Below, in pieces: positions 9,970 through 19,607 of a stretch of 64,000 bases of DNA (position 1 is its first letter; every line of letters starts with the position of its first letter). Origin of the DNA: Circinella umbellata (Eukaryota > Mucoromycota > Mucoromycetes > Mucorales > Lichtheimiaceae); NCBI GenBank assembly GCA_025093555.1, contig JAIWNF010000014.1, positions 496,001 to 560,000 on the forward strand, in the 5' to 3' direction. The notes under the pieces were generated by a model. The model was not told the DNA's origin. It searched no databases and saw nothing but the letters and a program-made list of their open reading frames with translations. The translations under genes were made by a program, and so were the position numbers.

Positions 9970-11524
9970 ATGGTCGAAAATATAAATAATAAAGAAAAAT
10001 TAAAAAATGAAATAAATAAATTAGTATTAAATGAATGGGATTTTCTAAATGATAATTGGAAAAACATTAGTTTTACATATAAACATAGGACTGAAATAAA
10101 AAACATTAAAGAAATTAATAATATAAAAAAAGAAGTATTAGATAAATTAGGTTATATTAGTGTATTTTTCTTTCTAACTAAATTATATACACATAAAGAA
10201 TATCCAGCACCTTATATTGAAATAGAAAAAGGAATATATTTAATTTATCATCTTATATCAGGTATTACAAGTAAAAATATTAAGAAAAATATTCCATATG
10301 CATCATTTTATTCATTTTATAAAAATTTTTGGATTGAAAACTATGATAATTTAAATAAATATGTTGATTACTGTCTTTTAAATATGTTTTCTAATATAAA
10401 AATAAGAATTCTTTCTGCATTGATTAAAAACCCTCAAAATTTTAAAAATATAACCTTATTATTAGATGGTCATGATAGTACAATTGAATATGATAAGCCA
10501 GATATATCGCAACAAAAAAGATGGTCATATAAATTAAAACTAGCGGATTACGTACACAAATTTTATCAGATATAAATGATATGGTTATAACAGTTTCAAA
10601 ATCCGAATTATGTGGAGTTAGTTCTGATGGAGGTATGTTCTTAAATATGAAATTATATAACAAAATAGATAAAAGAGATGTAATAGCTGTTGATGGTGGA
10701 TATACATTATTTATAAAACAGTTTTCAGAATTATGTATTAAAAAAATAAAAGTTTAAATGATAATAATTTTTTTTATCCTATTAGAAAAGAAACTGGTCA
10801 AGATTTAAATAAACAAGAAAAACACTTTAATGATGTGTTTGGAAGTTTTAGGTCTATTATTGAAAATCAGTTTTGTGAACTACATAATAAATTTAAAAGA
10901 TTTAGTAATAATAACTCAACAATAAAAACAGATGATTACAAATATGTAAATTTACAATTAAAGGTTTCTTTTTTATTGAAAAATATTAAAAAATTTAGTG
11001 AAAATTTTAATATAATTACACAAGAACACCATAAATTATGGATGATGGATAATTTTGAATTCCCTAGTGAACATGAATTTATTGATATAGTTTTAAATAA
11101 TGAAATAAAGCAAATGGAAAAAATAAAAATTATGACAGAATTACAAGAAAATATTTCTGATATAGATATTAATAGTAGTGATATGATTTTAGATGATAAT
11201 GATACTAATGAGGATGTTCAAAAGAACAGTGATGTAGATTTTCCAGAATATAATAATATAAATAAGAAAAAAAGAAAAAAAGGAAAAAGTAAACGAAAAA
11301 TAAATATTAATAATTTAATGCGAGAAGTTGATAAAGATAATAAATTTTATGAGATAGAAGATATTATACAACATAAAATTACTGATGATCATAAATATAC
11401 CTTTTTAGTTAAATGGAAAGGTTATGAAAATAAAGATAATAGTTGGGTAAAAGAAGATGATTTTAATGAAAAAGATATTATTAAGGATTATTTTTGTAAA
11501 AAAAATATCATTTATTATATATAA
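9970..11524 (+). pseudogene. DDE_Tnp_4 transposase with C-terminal chromodomain, copy D
   Basis: This is the most complete transposase copy, in three frames. Frame one (9970-10545) gives the N-terminal region (YKHRTEIKNIKEI, FWIENYDNLNKYVDYCL) and the first catalytic Asp region (ITLLLDGHDSTIEYD, WSYKLK). Frame two (from about 10544) gives SGLRTQILSDINDM, CGVSSDGGMF and VIAVDGGYTLF. Frame three (to 11524) gives FFYPIRKETGQDL and RSIIENQFCELHNKFKRF, matching the family's final E-x-F-x-x-L-K-x-R-F pattern. After an acidic stretch and a KKKRKKGKSKRK basic patch, a chromodomain follows (about 11350-11500): FYEIEDIIQHK, FLVKWKGYENKDNSWVKE, with Tyr/Trp/Trp in the aromatic-cage positions. The chromodomain stays open in one frame. 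The frame breaks make the full protein unlikely unless recoding occurs. The family name is by motif order. Confidence 0.7.
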
Positions 11525-11649
11525 TAAATACTTTTATTATTAATATTTTTAATTAGATGATTTAAGTAAAAATTATAAGTTAAATTTTAATCTATACATA
11601 TTGATTAATCTGCTGACCCTCTCACCTTCTTATCTTGGCCTTAGGATTC

Positions 11650-12227
11650 AAGAGTTGCCCAAGAATCACATAAATGATGTGAGCGCCATTAGTAAAATTG
11701 AGCTCTGGAATACTTATTTCGACTTGTTATATATTGTCTTGTGTTCTTGCTAATTCAGAAAGATCAGTATTGTTAAGGTAGGTAGAAAACGTTATTAGTC
11801 CCAGTTTGCCTTTGAGACTAGATGCTGTAGTTTCTATTGTTGACCAGCTAAGTTTAGTGCTACCCTTGAACATGGTGAAGTTAAAATTGTGAAACCAACA
11901 TGTAATAAAGTGGCATTATGTATGGATTTCATGAGAGTCGCTTGTTTTAGCAAGGAAGCTATTGAATTGTACCTTCTGGAGTCTTCAATTTCATTTCAAA
12001 TCTATGGTAATTTAATTTTTTCTATTTCTACTATACCCATAGATATGTTCACGAGAGTAGCTAATTTTGTAAATATAGAATTTACTATTACATTTTTTCT
12101 AACAAGACTAGACCATAATGGACTTTATGTTATATATGAGGTCGGCCCTTCCTCCTTGGTACAGCTTCCAGTTTTCACAAACCTTAAAAACTTGAATATC
12201 TTGCTACTTGTATGCCATATCTTTTAG
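11650..12227 (+). pseudogene. Fragment of repetitive gene family
   Basis: The open stretch 11889-12227 encodes KPTCNKVALCMDFMRVACFS, KEAIELYLLESSISFQIYG and a C-terminal LDHNGLYVIYEVG followed by PVFTNLKNLNILL. Upstream coding-like sequence is in other frames. The G-L-Y-x-x-Y-E segment followed by a P-x-x-x-x-L-x-x-L tail resembles multi-copy Mucorales proteins of unknown function (recall, unverified). There is no proper start, so it is probably decayed. Confidence 0.35.
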
Positions 12228-12496
12228 AAGTTCTGTAAAAAGTCTGATATACTAAGTATTATACAACAAAGACGCTGAACATCAGTAAAACTTACTGATT
12301 TGATTGATTTGATAGACGCAACAAAGGATTGTAATCGAAGTTGCCCAGTTTGATTATAATACTGTAAGTATATTTATGCCAAGCTTCAAGATATTAATGG
12401 TTGTACAGTATTTATTCATATGTATTGCATTTATGTTAATAAATGATGAGTTTCTTTATCCTTTAATTTCAATATTAACCTTTCTTCTTACTTTTA

Positions 12497-13486
12497 TGGT
12501 GCATTCTGTCTTAAAGCATCAATATTCGAAATTTGAAAATATTAAATCCCATCAGATAATATTAAAGCTATGGTTTAAGGTATCAAGTACTATATTGACT
12601 ATTGAGCATATAATATTGCCCAAAAAACCTTGATTTACTTTTATTGTTTTATTAAAAAATTTCAGGAACCTAAAAAGCTAATAAATATTTACATATAATG
12701 TATAATAAAACTAAAAAAATTATTAAAGTATAAATAATAAAAAAATATATCTAAAAAAAAGAAAGAAAGAAAGCAAGTTAATCACATACGTATATAATAA
12801 GTATATCCTATCAGTAGTACTTAAGAGGTTAATAGTTATTATAAATACAAATTAATCAAGATGATGAAAGATGTAAAACTATTATAAATAAAAAAGTGGA
12901 GAAGCTTTATTTTTAAAATAAAATAACAACTCTTTTACGTATATCTTTTTCTATTTTATCTTAGTTGATTATTATGAGTAGCTGAACTACTGTATCTCAT
13001 AAAAATATATCAAAGGTCCTAAAACTATGTATTTATAATCGTTGTCACTATATAATCATCTTTTTTCTATCAAGTACCTTTTTATTTAATAGTAGCTTAT
13101 TGTATTCTTGATAGAAATAGTATTTAAGTGGATGATTTTAAGTGGATGCAGTATATTTATTTATTAACTGGCGAATAAGTATTATCGGATAATGTATTAC
13201 CCGTCAGTTGTTTCCTGTTACACACTGCTTTTCCCTCTTATCTCCCCTATATACCCTGTATCGAAATCTTGGCATTACTTAAGTAAATTTTCACATTCCG
13301 ACAAAACTTTGAAGGCTATGAACTCAATGAAAATTAAGTTTTTTTAAAAAAGAAAATAAGCAATAGGTTTAGAATAAAGTTCCATGTGCCAGAATATTGA
13401 TTACTTGACATCAAAAATATTTCATAGTGATCAGGTTTTTATGTTGGGATTCAAATTATTTTGACAGTTTAAAACAGAATGCACTG
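12497..13486 (-). mobile_element. MITE-like TIR element, copy 2
   Basis: The element is 990 bp in inverse orientation to copy 1. Its right half (13200-13486), reverse-complemented, matches 1921-2240. That match includes TTCAAAGTTTTGTCGGAATG and the stretch around GCAGTGTGTAACAG. Its left end (TGGTGCATTCTGTCTTAAAG) matches copy 1's right end. TA flanks both ends (12495-12496, 13487-13488). It truncates the Tc1-like ORF to its right. Confidence 0.8.
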
Positions 13487-14107
13487 TACTAGTATTTCTT
13501 CAAGTCTCTTTAATATAATGTTTTGCTTATGTACTAAATGTTTGTGGATGGCAGAAACAGAGATTTTCAAACCCTCAAATTTCTCACAAAGTTTTAACTT
13601 TAACTCATCTAATATAGCAGTAGTATTCTTTTTGATATAGCCAACTAGAAATTTAGAAAGCTCCTTGGTCAACTTATTACGAGGTCTTCTACAAGGTTTA
13701 GAATAAGATCCTGGAAGTCGTCTCTCAGGATCATTGTTATAAGTTTTAATGTAATTCTGGGCAGCAGTACGTATACTAATCCCAGTAGCTAAAGCTGCTG
13801 CAGCTTTTGTCATAAATCCTTCTTTGATTATTAAGTCAAAAAGTTTCTCAACTTGTTTAGGAGTATATTTTCTATAAGAACCTCTTGTTTTAACATTCAA
13901 AACCATATGTCTTTTTCTCAATAGCATTGACTCTGTGAAGAGAAAAGCATTTCCAAAAGAATCTTTATTCTCTTCCTCTATTAAATCTACTTCCATATAT
14001 CTGTATACATATAATAGAGAATCATTCCCAATGCGTCTTATTTTCTCCATCCATTCTTTGGTCAAACTGAAATGCTTAATTTCCATTTCTTCTTGCTTGT
14101 CATACAT
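13487..14107 (-). pseudogene. Tc1-like transposase N-terminal region, truncated by MITE
   Basis: The minus-strand ORF begins at 14107 (MYDKQEEMEIKHFSL). From about residue 75 it has a helix-turn-helix region of the Tc1/IS630 kind: YRKYTPKQVEKLFDLI, TKAAAALATGISIRTAAQ, then RRPRNKLTKELSKFL and a second helical part ending ILKRLEEI. This matches the DNA-binding half of fungal Tc1-like transposases. The DDE catalytic half is absent because the TIR element (ending 13486) inserted here. I cannot identify the remaining half beyond the element. The Tc1-like ORF could have been the source of TA-targeting activity, but that is inference. Confidence 0.65.
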
Positions 14108-14305
14108 CTTCTATATAATCATTAGGTGAAGTGTCCATATCATTATCTGAAATAATTTCACTATTAGTAATTAAATTTACTAACGCTTTGCATGTTTGTT
14201 CTAATATTTAAACTAAATAAAAGAAAAAAGGAGTTGAAACTGGGTATTGTGGATTTTCGTGTGGAAATTGAGGCTTTTTCGTGTACCACCCCACTAGTTT
14301 TACGT

Positions 14306-15035
14306 TACATATATACATTTTTTGTGTGGTGATTTTTTGTGCAGTTTCCAACTTTTTAAAAATCTTTATATAAATTTTGTGCAGATTACTTATAAATCCT
14401 TTTAACAATACCACATGAGGTAGGCTTTATAATTTTGATACAGATACTTGTTCATAACGTCTGTGTATTTAGATTATTAATAAAATATAGATGTCTTTTT
14501 GACACTTTTAATAATTTATAATTGTTTAATAACCTATATTATGATGTATTTATATTATGAAAAATATAATTTAATTGGAATGTAAATAAATGTAATAGAA
14601 AAAAAATACTCTATATATAAATATATATATATATTCCTATAGGTATATTAATAATAGGCATTATCAAAGGAAGTATGAGTTGATGTCTGATGTCAAGCTT
14701 ATTATGTGTAATATATTAATTGATACGTACGAATCTCTAGTTTAACTCCACACGAAGTGATGTAATTTAACAAATATGTAATTTTTTATATGTATATTAT
14801 TTATATAAAGAAAATTTGTATACCTATAAAGAATATAGTTTTTTTTTCACCAAATAAGTATCTTTATTTGTATACGTAATATTTTGACATACATTTTATT
14901 ATTCTATTGTATAGATCATATACACAATTATTAATTCAGTGACAGCTAGTGTTAATCAAATTCTGTAGCTTTAAATAATTATTTATGTATATGTTTATTA
15001 AAGATATAGACGCAAAGAAGAAAATAATATTTCAA
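14306..15035 (+). repeat. Left arm of long inverted repeat
   Basis: The sequence from CATATATACATTTTTTGTGT (14306) to about AGAAGAAAATAAT (15030) reappears reverse-complemented at about 17963-18630 with many substitutions and small indels. Clear anchors are GTGCAGTTTCCAACTTTTTA and AGCTTTAAATAATTATT. I estimate roughly 80-90% identity in the outer 400 bp and less inside. Confidence 0.75.
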
Positions 15036-15124
15036 TAGTAAATATTGAAAGAAAAAGAAAACAAAAAGAAAATTATAGATGAGAAGTAAATGTTAAAGAC
15101 ATGTAAAAGAAGAACAAAGAAAAG

Positions 15125-16448
15125 TTAATAAGGTAATGGGGTGATAGAATCATCGTAAAGTTCAAGCCAGCCTGTCTTGACATGTAGATCATTAATTTTG
15201 TCAATATAATTGGGGTCAAGAGGGGGCCATCTAAATGGTTTAGAGTGAACCTTCCAATTATTGTTATAAATAAATTGAACATTAAGAATGTGGTTTCCTT
15301 TCAGATATAATATGCAAGGATCAGGAAGATTATCTGATTCATTGAATCCTCTAGGGTCAGATAGAAATGGTAGGTAGGTACAATCTTGAAAACCTGTGTC
15401 AGAATATACAATGACTGGTATATTGCAAACTTCAGCAAGAAGTTGACTGCATGAATCAAGTCGAAAATAGTTGTCAAAACTAATATTCGATTCGCCACGT
15501 AGCTTTAGAATTTCCATGAGTTCATAAACTTCTTGAGAGCCAAAAATAGTCTTGAAATAATCTATTACTTGAAGAAGTTTAACCTCCATTCCTTCTTTGA
15601 TCTTTTTCCAAGCTGATTCATCACCATAAAGATTATATGCTGCCGCCCGCCAACCACAATTACCATCACTTGCAGTACTGTATAGACCAGATATTACACC
15701 TGCTTCTAAATGGAAGTTTAGGCGACTTGTAAGTTTATCTGGGCAGCTTGGTAACAAACTTATTTCATGAAATAATTTTTCTGTTTCAGAATCTTGAACG
15801 ACTTGGCCATCGATATTGGATGATAAACTAAAAAAAAGAGTGAAGTTAATTTACTGATCAATATATATATATATATAGCTTCCTGATAGCAATCAAAATA
15901 TACCTAAAACTATTTTTTTGGTGTTTTCTTTTTTCAAGACGAGCACGACTTTCGGCTTTCGCGGCTTCCTTTACTTTGTTTCTCGCGATTTCACGTTTTT
16001 TAGCAAGGGTGTTTCGTCTATTTCTTGCCTTTTCTCACTTTTTTTCTATCGTGACGTCTTCATTTGGTACTTTTGTTCTTTTTTTGATTTGTTTTCTTTC
16101 TTTTATCATACTATCTTTTTGATCATCATCTGAATCTTGATTTTGATTTTCATCTTGTATTTTTTTGTTTTTATTTTGGACCACTTCTTTTATTATTAAC
16201 TGTTCATCATCCATGTCAGTATCTCGATCAGTTTCCATTATACTTCTGTTGTTGTCCTCATGCCTAATAATAGCAGTATTATCCATAATGTTAACGTTAT
16301 TATCACTGTTGCTGCTATTGTTATTGTTATTGTTATAGTTTTCATTATTGTTATCGTTGTTGTCATGATCAATATTATTGTCATTGCTGTTGTTATTATT
16401 GTTCTTGCTATTGTTCTTGCTATTTGTACCTATAAACAAGCAGTACAA
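15125..16448 (-). pseudogene. OTU-domain cysteine peptidase gene of mobile-element type
   Basis: The last exon (about 15829-15125) encodes an OTU-type domain. SDGNCGWRAAAYNLYG holds the catalytic D-G-N-C motif and LYLKGNHILNVQF supplies the catalytic His near the C-terminus. Between them are WKKIKEGM and LLAEVCNIPVIVY, as expected for OTU. The intron before it is about 15830-15907 (minus strand GTATAT...TTTTTAG). Upstream is a basic segment (ARNRRNTLAKKREIARNK) and an Asn/Asp-rich low-complexity part. An in-frame TGA at 16035-16037 separates the basic segment from the Asn-rich part. OTU domains occur in DNA transposons (MULEs, Helitrons). The inverted arms around this locus support such an origin. 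Either the TGA kills the gene or translation starts downstream. Confidence 0.6.
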
Positions 16449-16732
16449 TAATTATCAGTGGTTAGTATATTCTTGACCTACATGTTCACTTTATGATATT
16501 CTAATTTATGTTCATAAAATAATTTTAGATGACTTACTGCGTAATTTTTTTTACTATTTTTCTTTTTTTGCCAAGTAGCTTCGAGGTTACATCAGGTGCA
16601 CGACCATCATTGACTGTCTTTCATTTTCTTCTACTTGTTTTTCTACAGATAATATTTAATATAAATAACATTTTAGTATCGTGCATTTTCGATATTACAT
16701 AAAATCATAACAATAATAATAAAATGATTACC

Positions 16733-17085
16733 TTGGAGTTGTGTTATAGTTAATTTGAAAACCTTTGTCTATGCGCTCGAAATTAGCAGCATCATTTTTT
16801 AAGTAAGAAAAAATATGAGGCAAAGTATCTAATATTGATTGCTTTTTTTGAACGATTATATAGAGATCTCGGTGAAAGCTTTCTGTTCCACTGGAAGTCC
16901 TAATACGATGATCTTATAGCTCTGGTTGTAAAACTTTGTGTGATCTAAAAATCATTGCTGCATTCATTGGCTGCGTCCACCAATTGATCCAGTTCTTCAC
17001 TCCAGGAAATTCTTTCAAAATCATGTTTCCAGTGTTCTGAAATACGGCCATTGTAGTTGCAGTATATAAGAGGTGAGTATAGTTG
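16733..17085 (-). pseudogene. Transposase-like C-terminal fragment, in-frame stop
   Basis: The minus-strand frame encodes VKNWINWWTQPMNAAMIF, then VLQPEL, a TAA at about 16914-16916, and in the same frame DHRIRTSSGTESFHRDLY and LPHIFSYLKNDAANFERI before a donor at about 16732. The W-x-x-W-W-x-x-P...MIF and T-x-x-x-E-x-x-H pattern resembles the end of fungal DDE transposases of KDZ/MULE type (recall, unverified). It reads toward the OTU gene. The piece after the intron (NDGRAPDVTSKLLGKKRK, about 16600) continues the same direction. They may once have been one transposase-OTU gene. Confidence 0.45.
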
Positions 17086-17114
17086 ATGAATTTCTCGCGC
17101 CGTTCATGGTTAAC

Positions 17115-17712
17115 TACAGCTCCATTTTTGGACACCCGTTCACTACACCCCTCGGATCTGGAACGCATTGACCTCGCACAATGCTCTATTTCACAAGCTG
17201 ATATTCTTTTGCTGGTCATCATCGCTCCTAAGAAAAAAGAAGTAGTATGCATATTACAAAAAAGATCACTATACATCCTCACCAGTATCCCTTGGTTTGT
17301 CCTGTCAATACTTACAAGGCTTATTGTTCCTGAGTTGGTTCCACCTCTGTTTCTGTGCCACACCCGGTTTTCCCTCAAGTATCTTTGGTACCTCTCTTAC
17401 GGTATGTCCATCACCATGATCAAGGCCTATCTAGTAGTCAACGGATTAGTAAATACACAAATCAAGTTATGAAATTTATTGGTCGTTCACCAGGTGCACC
17501 CATTCCGAAAGGGAGGGCTTTAGGCGCTATGCTAGCTGCACAAGCAGGCGTTTCTGTCGAAAATCTGGTAGTCCAAGGGAACTGGTCATCAAGAAAAATA
17601 TTTGAACAATTCTATCGCATTTCCGTTCAAACCCAAGAAAACTTTACTGTAAGTACTCTGGATTTACAGCCAAGGTCCAGTAACGACGACATAGGAAGTC
17701 GTCTACAACATT
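17115..17712 (+). pseudogene. Tyrosine-recombinase remnant (Crypton/DIRS-like)
   Basis: Plus-strand fragments in two frames read SDLERIDLAQCSISQADILL and APKKK, then LPLLRYVHHH-like sequence, SQRISKYTNQVMKFIG, KGRALGAMLAAQAGVSVENL, QGNWSSRKIFEQFYRIS. The last part fits the C-terminal box of tyrosine recombinases. Its Arg is in GRALGA, the W-S-S segment follows, and the nucleophilic Tyr is in FEQFYR. A frameshift lies near 17240 and a stop near 17330. A GTAAGT donor follows at about 17649. It lies head to head with the transposase-like fragment, so one probably inserted next to the other. Confidence 0.55.
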
Positions 17713-17957
17713 ACATGACAAAGGGGACCTTGGCTCTCCCCACCCCCCTCCGCTTTATTTTATTTTTATTTATTTATTACTTTCTCATTCAAGAAGATAG
17801 AGATTATAGACTTAGCCAACATTTTCTTTTATTATTTCATAATTAACTCTCAGTAATATAATGTTTCGATTATAAATAAAGAAAGAATTGATCCACAGCC
17901 AAGGTCCCCTTTGTCGTGTAATGTTGTAGACGACTTCCTATGTCGTCGTTACTGGAC
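17675..17957. mobile_element. Foldback element with 61-bp arms
   Basis: Bases 17675-17735 and 17897-17957 are inverted copies matching at 60 of 61 positions (one T/C difference), separated by 161 bp of AT-rich DNA. The arms start GTCCAGTAACGACGACATAG and end GGGGACCTTGGCT. They are GC-richer than the surroundings. No clear target duplication is visible. The near-identity contrasts with the decayed surroundings and points to recent origin or conversion. Confidence 0.85.
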
Positions 17958-17962
17958 ATTAT

Positions 17963-18630
17963 GTATTATTATTGTAATATCACCTTTTTCTTTGCTTCCA
18001 TATTTTTAACAAATATATGTACATCAATAATTATTTAAAGCTAGATACAAAATTTGATGAACAGAATAATACAGATTGTCATCAAATTAGTAACCATGTG
18101 TACGTATTTTAACCTATGTAATAGAATAATAAGAAGGATATTATATCAAAATATTTATACGAATACATTAAATATATGTGATAAAATACTAATTATATTC
18201 AAAATTTTACAACAAGTTATACGTATATGAAGCTAAATTTGACATTAGCAATACCAGCTCGTACCCTGCTTTGATAACTTTTATTATTAGTATAGCTAAT
18301 GGATATATATATAGAATATCTTTTTTGGTATTACGTAGATTTATTTACATTTCAATTAAACTATATCTTTCATAATATAAAAACATCATAATATTAGCTA
18401 TTAAACAGTTATGAAGTATTAAAAGTGCCAAAAAGATGTCTATATTTTATTGATAATCGAAAAACACAGACGTTGCGGACAACTATTTGTATCAAAATTA
18501 TAACAAGTACCTCATGAGTAATATTATTAAAAGGATTCATAAGTAATCTACACAAAATTTATATAACGATTTTTAAAAAGTTGGAAACTGCACAAAAAAT
18601 CACCACACAAAAAATGTATATATGATAAAT
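17963..18630 (-). repeat. Right arm of long inverted repeat
   Basis: This is the reverse-complement partner of 14306-15035. The outer boundary is at ACACAAAAAATGTATATATG (about 18610-18630). The inner end abuts the foldback element within about 6 bases, suggesting the foldback inserted at or created this boundary. Confidence 0.75.
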
Positions 18631-18872
18631 ACACTTTAAATGTATTCTGCATAATACCCCTTTTTTAGTGACACGCCTTACGGACACCCCACTTTTATAT
18701 GGTTTCTAACAGTCTGATATAATGACGTCGTATCTACCATCCATTTACACACTATATATACAGTTATTATCGTTATATAATTCAAAACGTTTTATGAAAC
18801 TTATATTAGCAGTTCAACTTTTTATGAATAACGCTGAATATTTCTTATCTTTTCTCACTATATCGTTATGTA

Positions 18873-19605
18873 AGGTGCATCCTGATTAAACCGTCAGAAT
18901 ATGGGGTAGAATAAGAATTGACAAAAATTGTCAGAAATGAAGCTATCAACTTTTTGAGCTGTAATATAATATGTTAATTGAAGTATTCTAAAGGGAGGTT
19001 ACTTAGAAAAAAAAACATTTTCCATCGAGATTTGTTACTTTGAAGTTTTGTTAAAATATGCTATTTTACTAAATAAACCCAATATTTGAACAGAGGGATA
19101 AGCACTGTGTAACCTATAAAAGTGGATGAATTATGGTTACCATTCCATTTTCTCAAGTATGTGAGGAAGTTCTCAATAAAAGACAAAATAGATATAAGAA
19201 CAAGAGTAATACTCGAAAAATAATTATTTCTAAATATTACTTGCATGAAGATACTGTCATCTATACATACATACCAAAAAGTAATTAGATGATTTTCAGG
19301 CTGTTGCCGAACAGCAACCAAATATAACTTGATCCGCCATCTTTATTCAATAAACAAATAGAACCAGACTCTCACAGAAAATACTGGAGAAATAGCAGAA
19401 ATATCAAATGGTACTATAAAAACTAAGCAACAAAGAAAAAGAAAAAAAAAAAGTAGAATACTTACACATATATTATCACCTTTTTTCATAAAATGTATAA
19501 AAATTTTCTATCAGCAGTAGAATTTTGACAGCAATATTATTACCCAGCATTAATTGAAAATATTTCAATTTTCGACAAATGACGGTTTAAGTCAAGGTGC
19601 ATCTT
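18873..19605 (+). mobile_element. MITE-like TIR element, copy 3
   Basis: The element is 733 bp in the same orientation as copy 1. Ends are AGGTGCATCCTGATTAAACC and, reverse-complemented from the right, a diverged GATGCACCTTGACTTAAACC, flanked by TA (18871-18872, 19606-19607). Internal similarity to copies 1 and 2 includes TTTGAAGTTTTGTTAAAATATG and the GCACTGTGTAAC segment. It is the shortest and most diverged copy, with no ORF. Confidence 0.7.
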
Positions 19606-19607
19606 TA

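Noticed and set aside
9836..11600. Exact terminal repeats and TWA target duplication of transposase copy D
   Set aside because: Candidate ends (ACTTACTAATTTTGAT on the left, ACTTAAATCATCTAATT inverse on the right) are too AT-rich to separate from chance by eye.
16914..17378. 154-codon minus-strand frame
   Set aside because: Its first part is simply antisense to the tyrosine-recombinase remnant. Only the part below about 17085 is coding-like, and it is reported as the transposase-like fragment.
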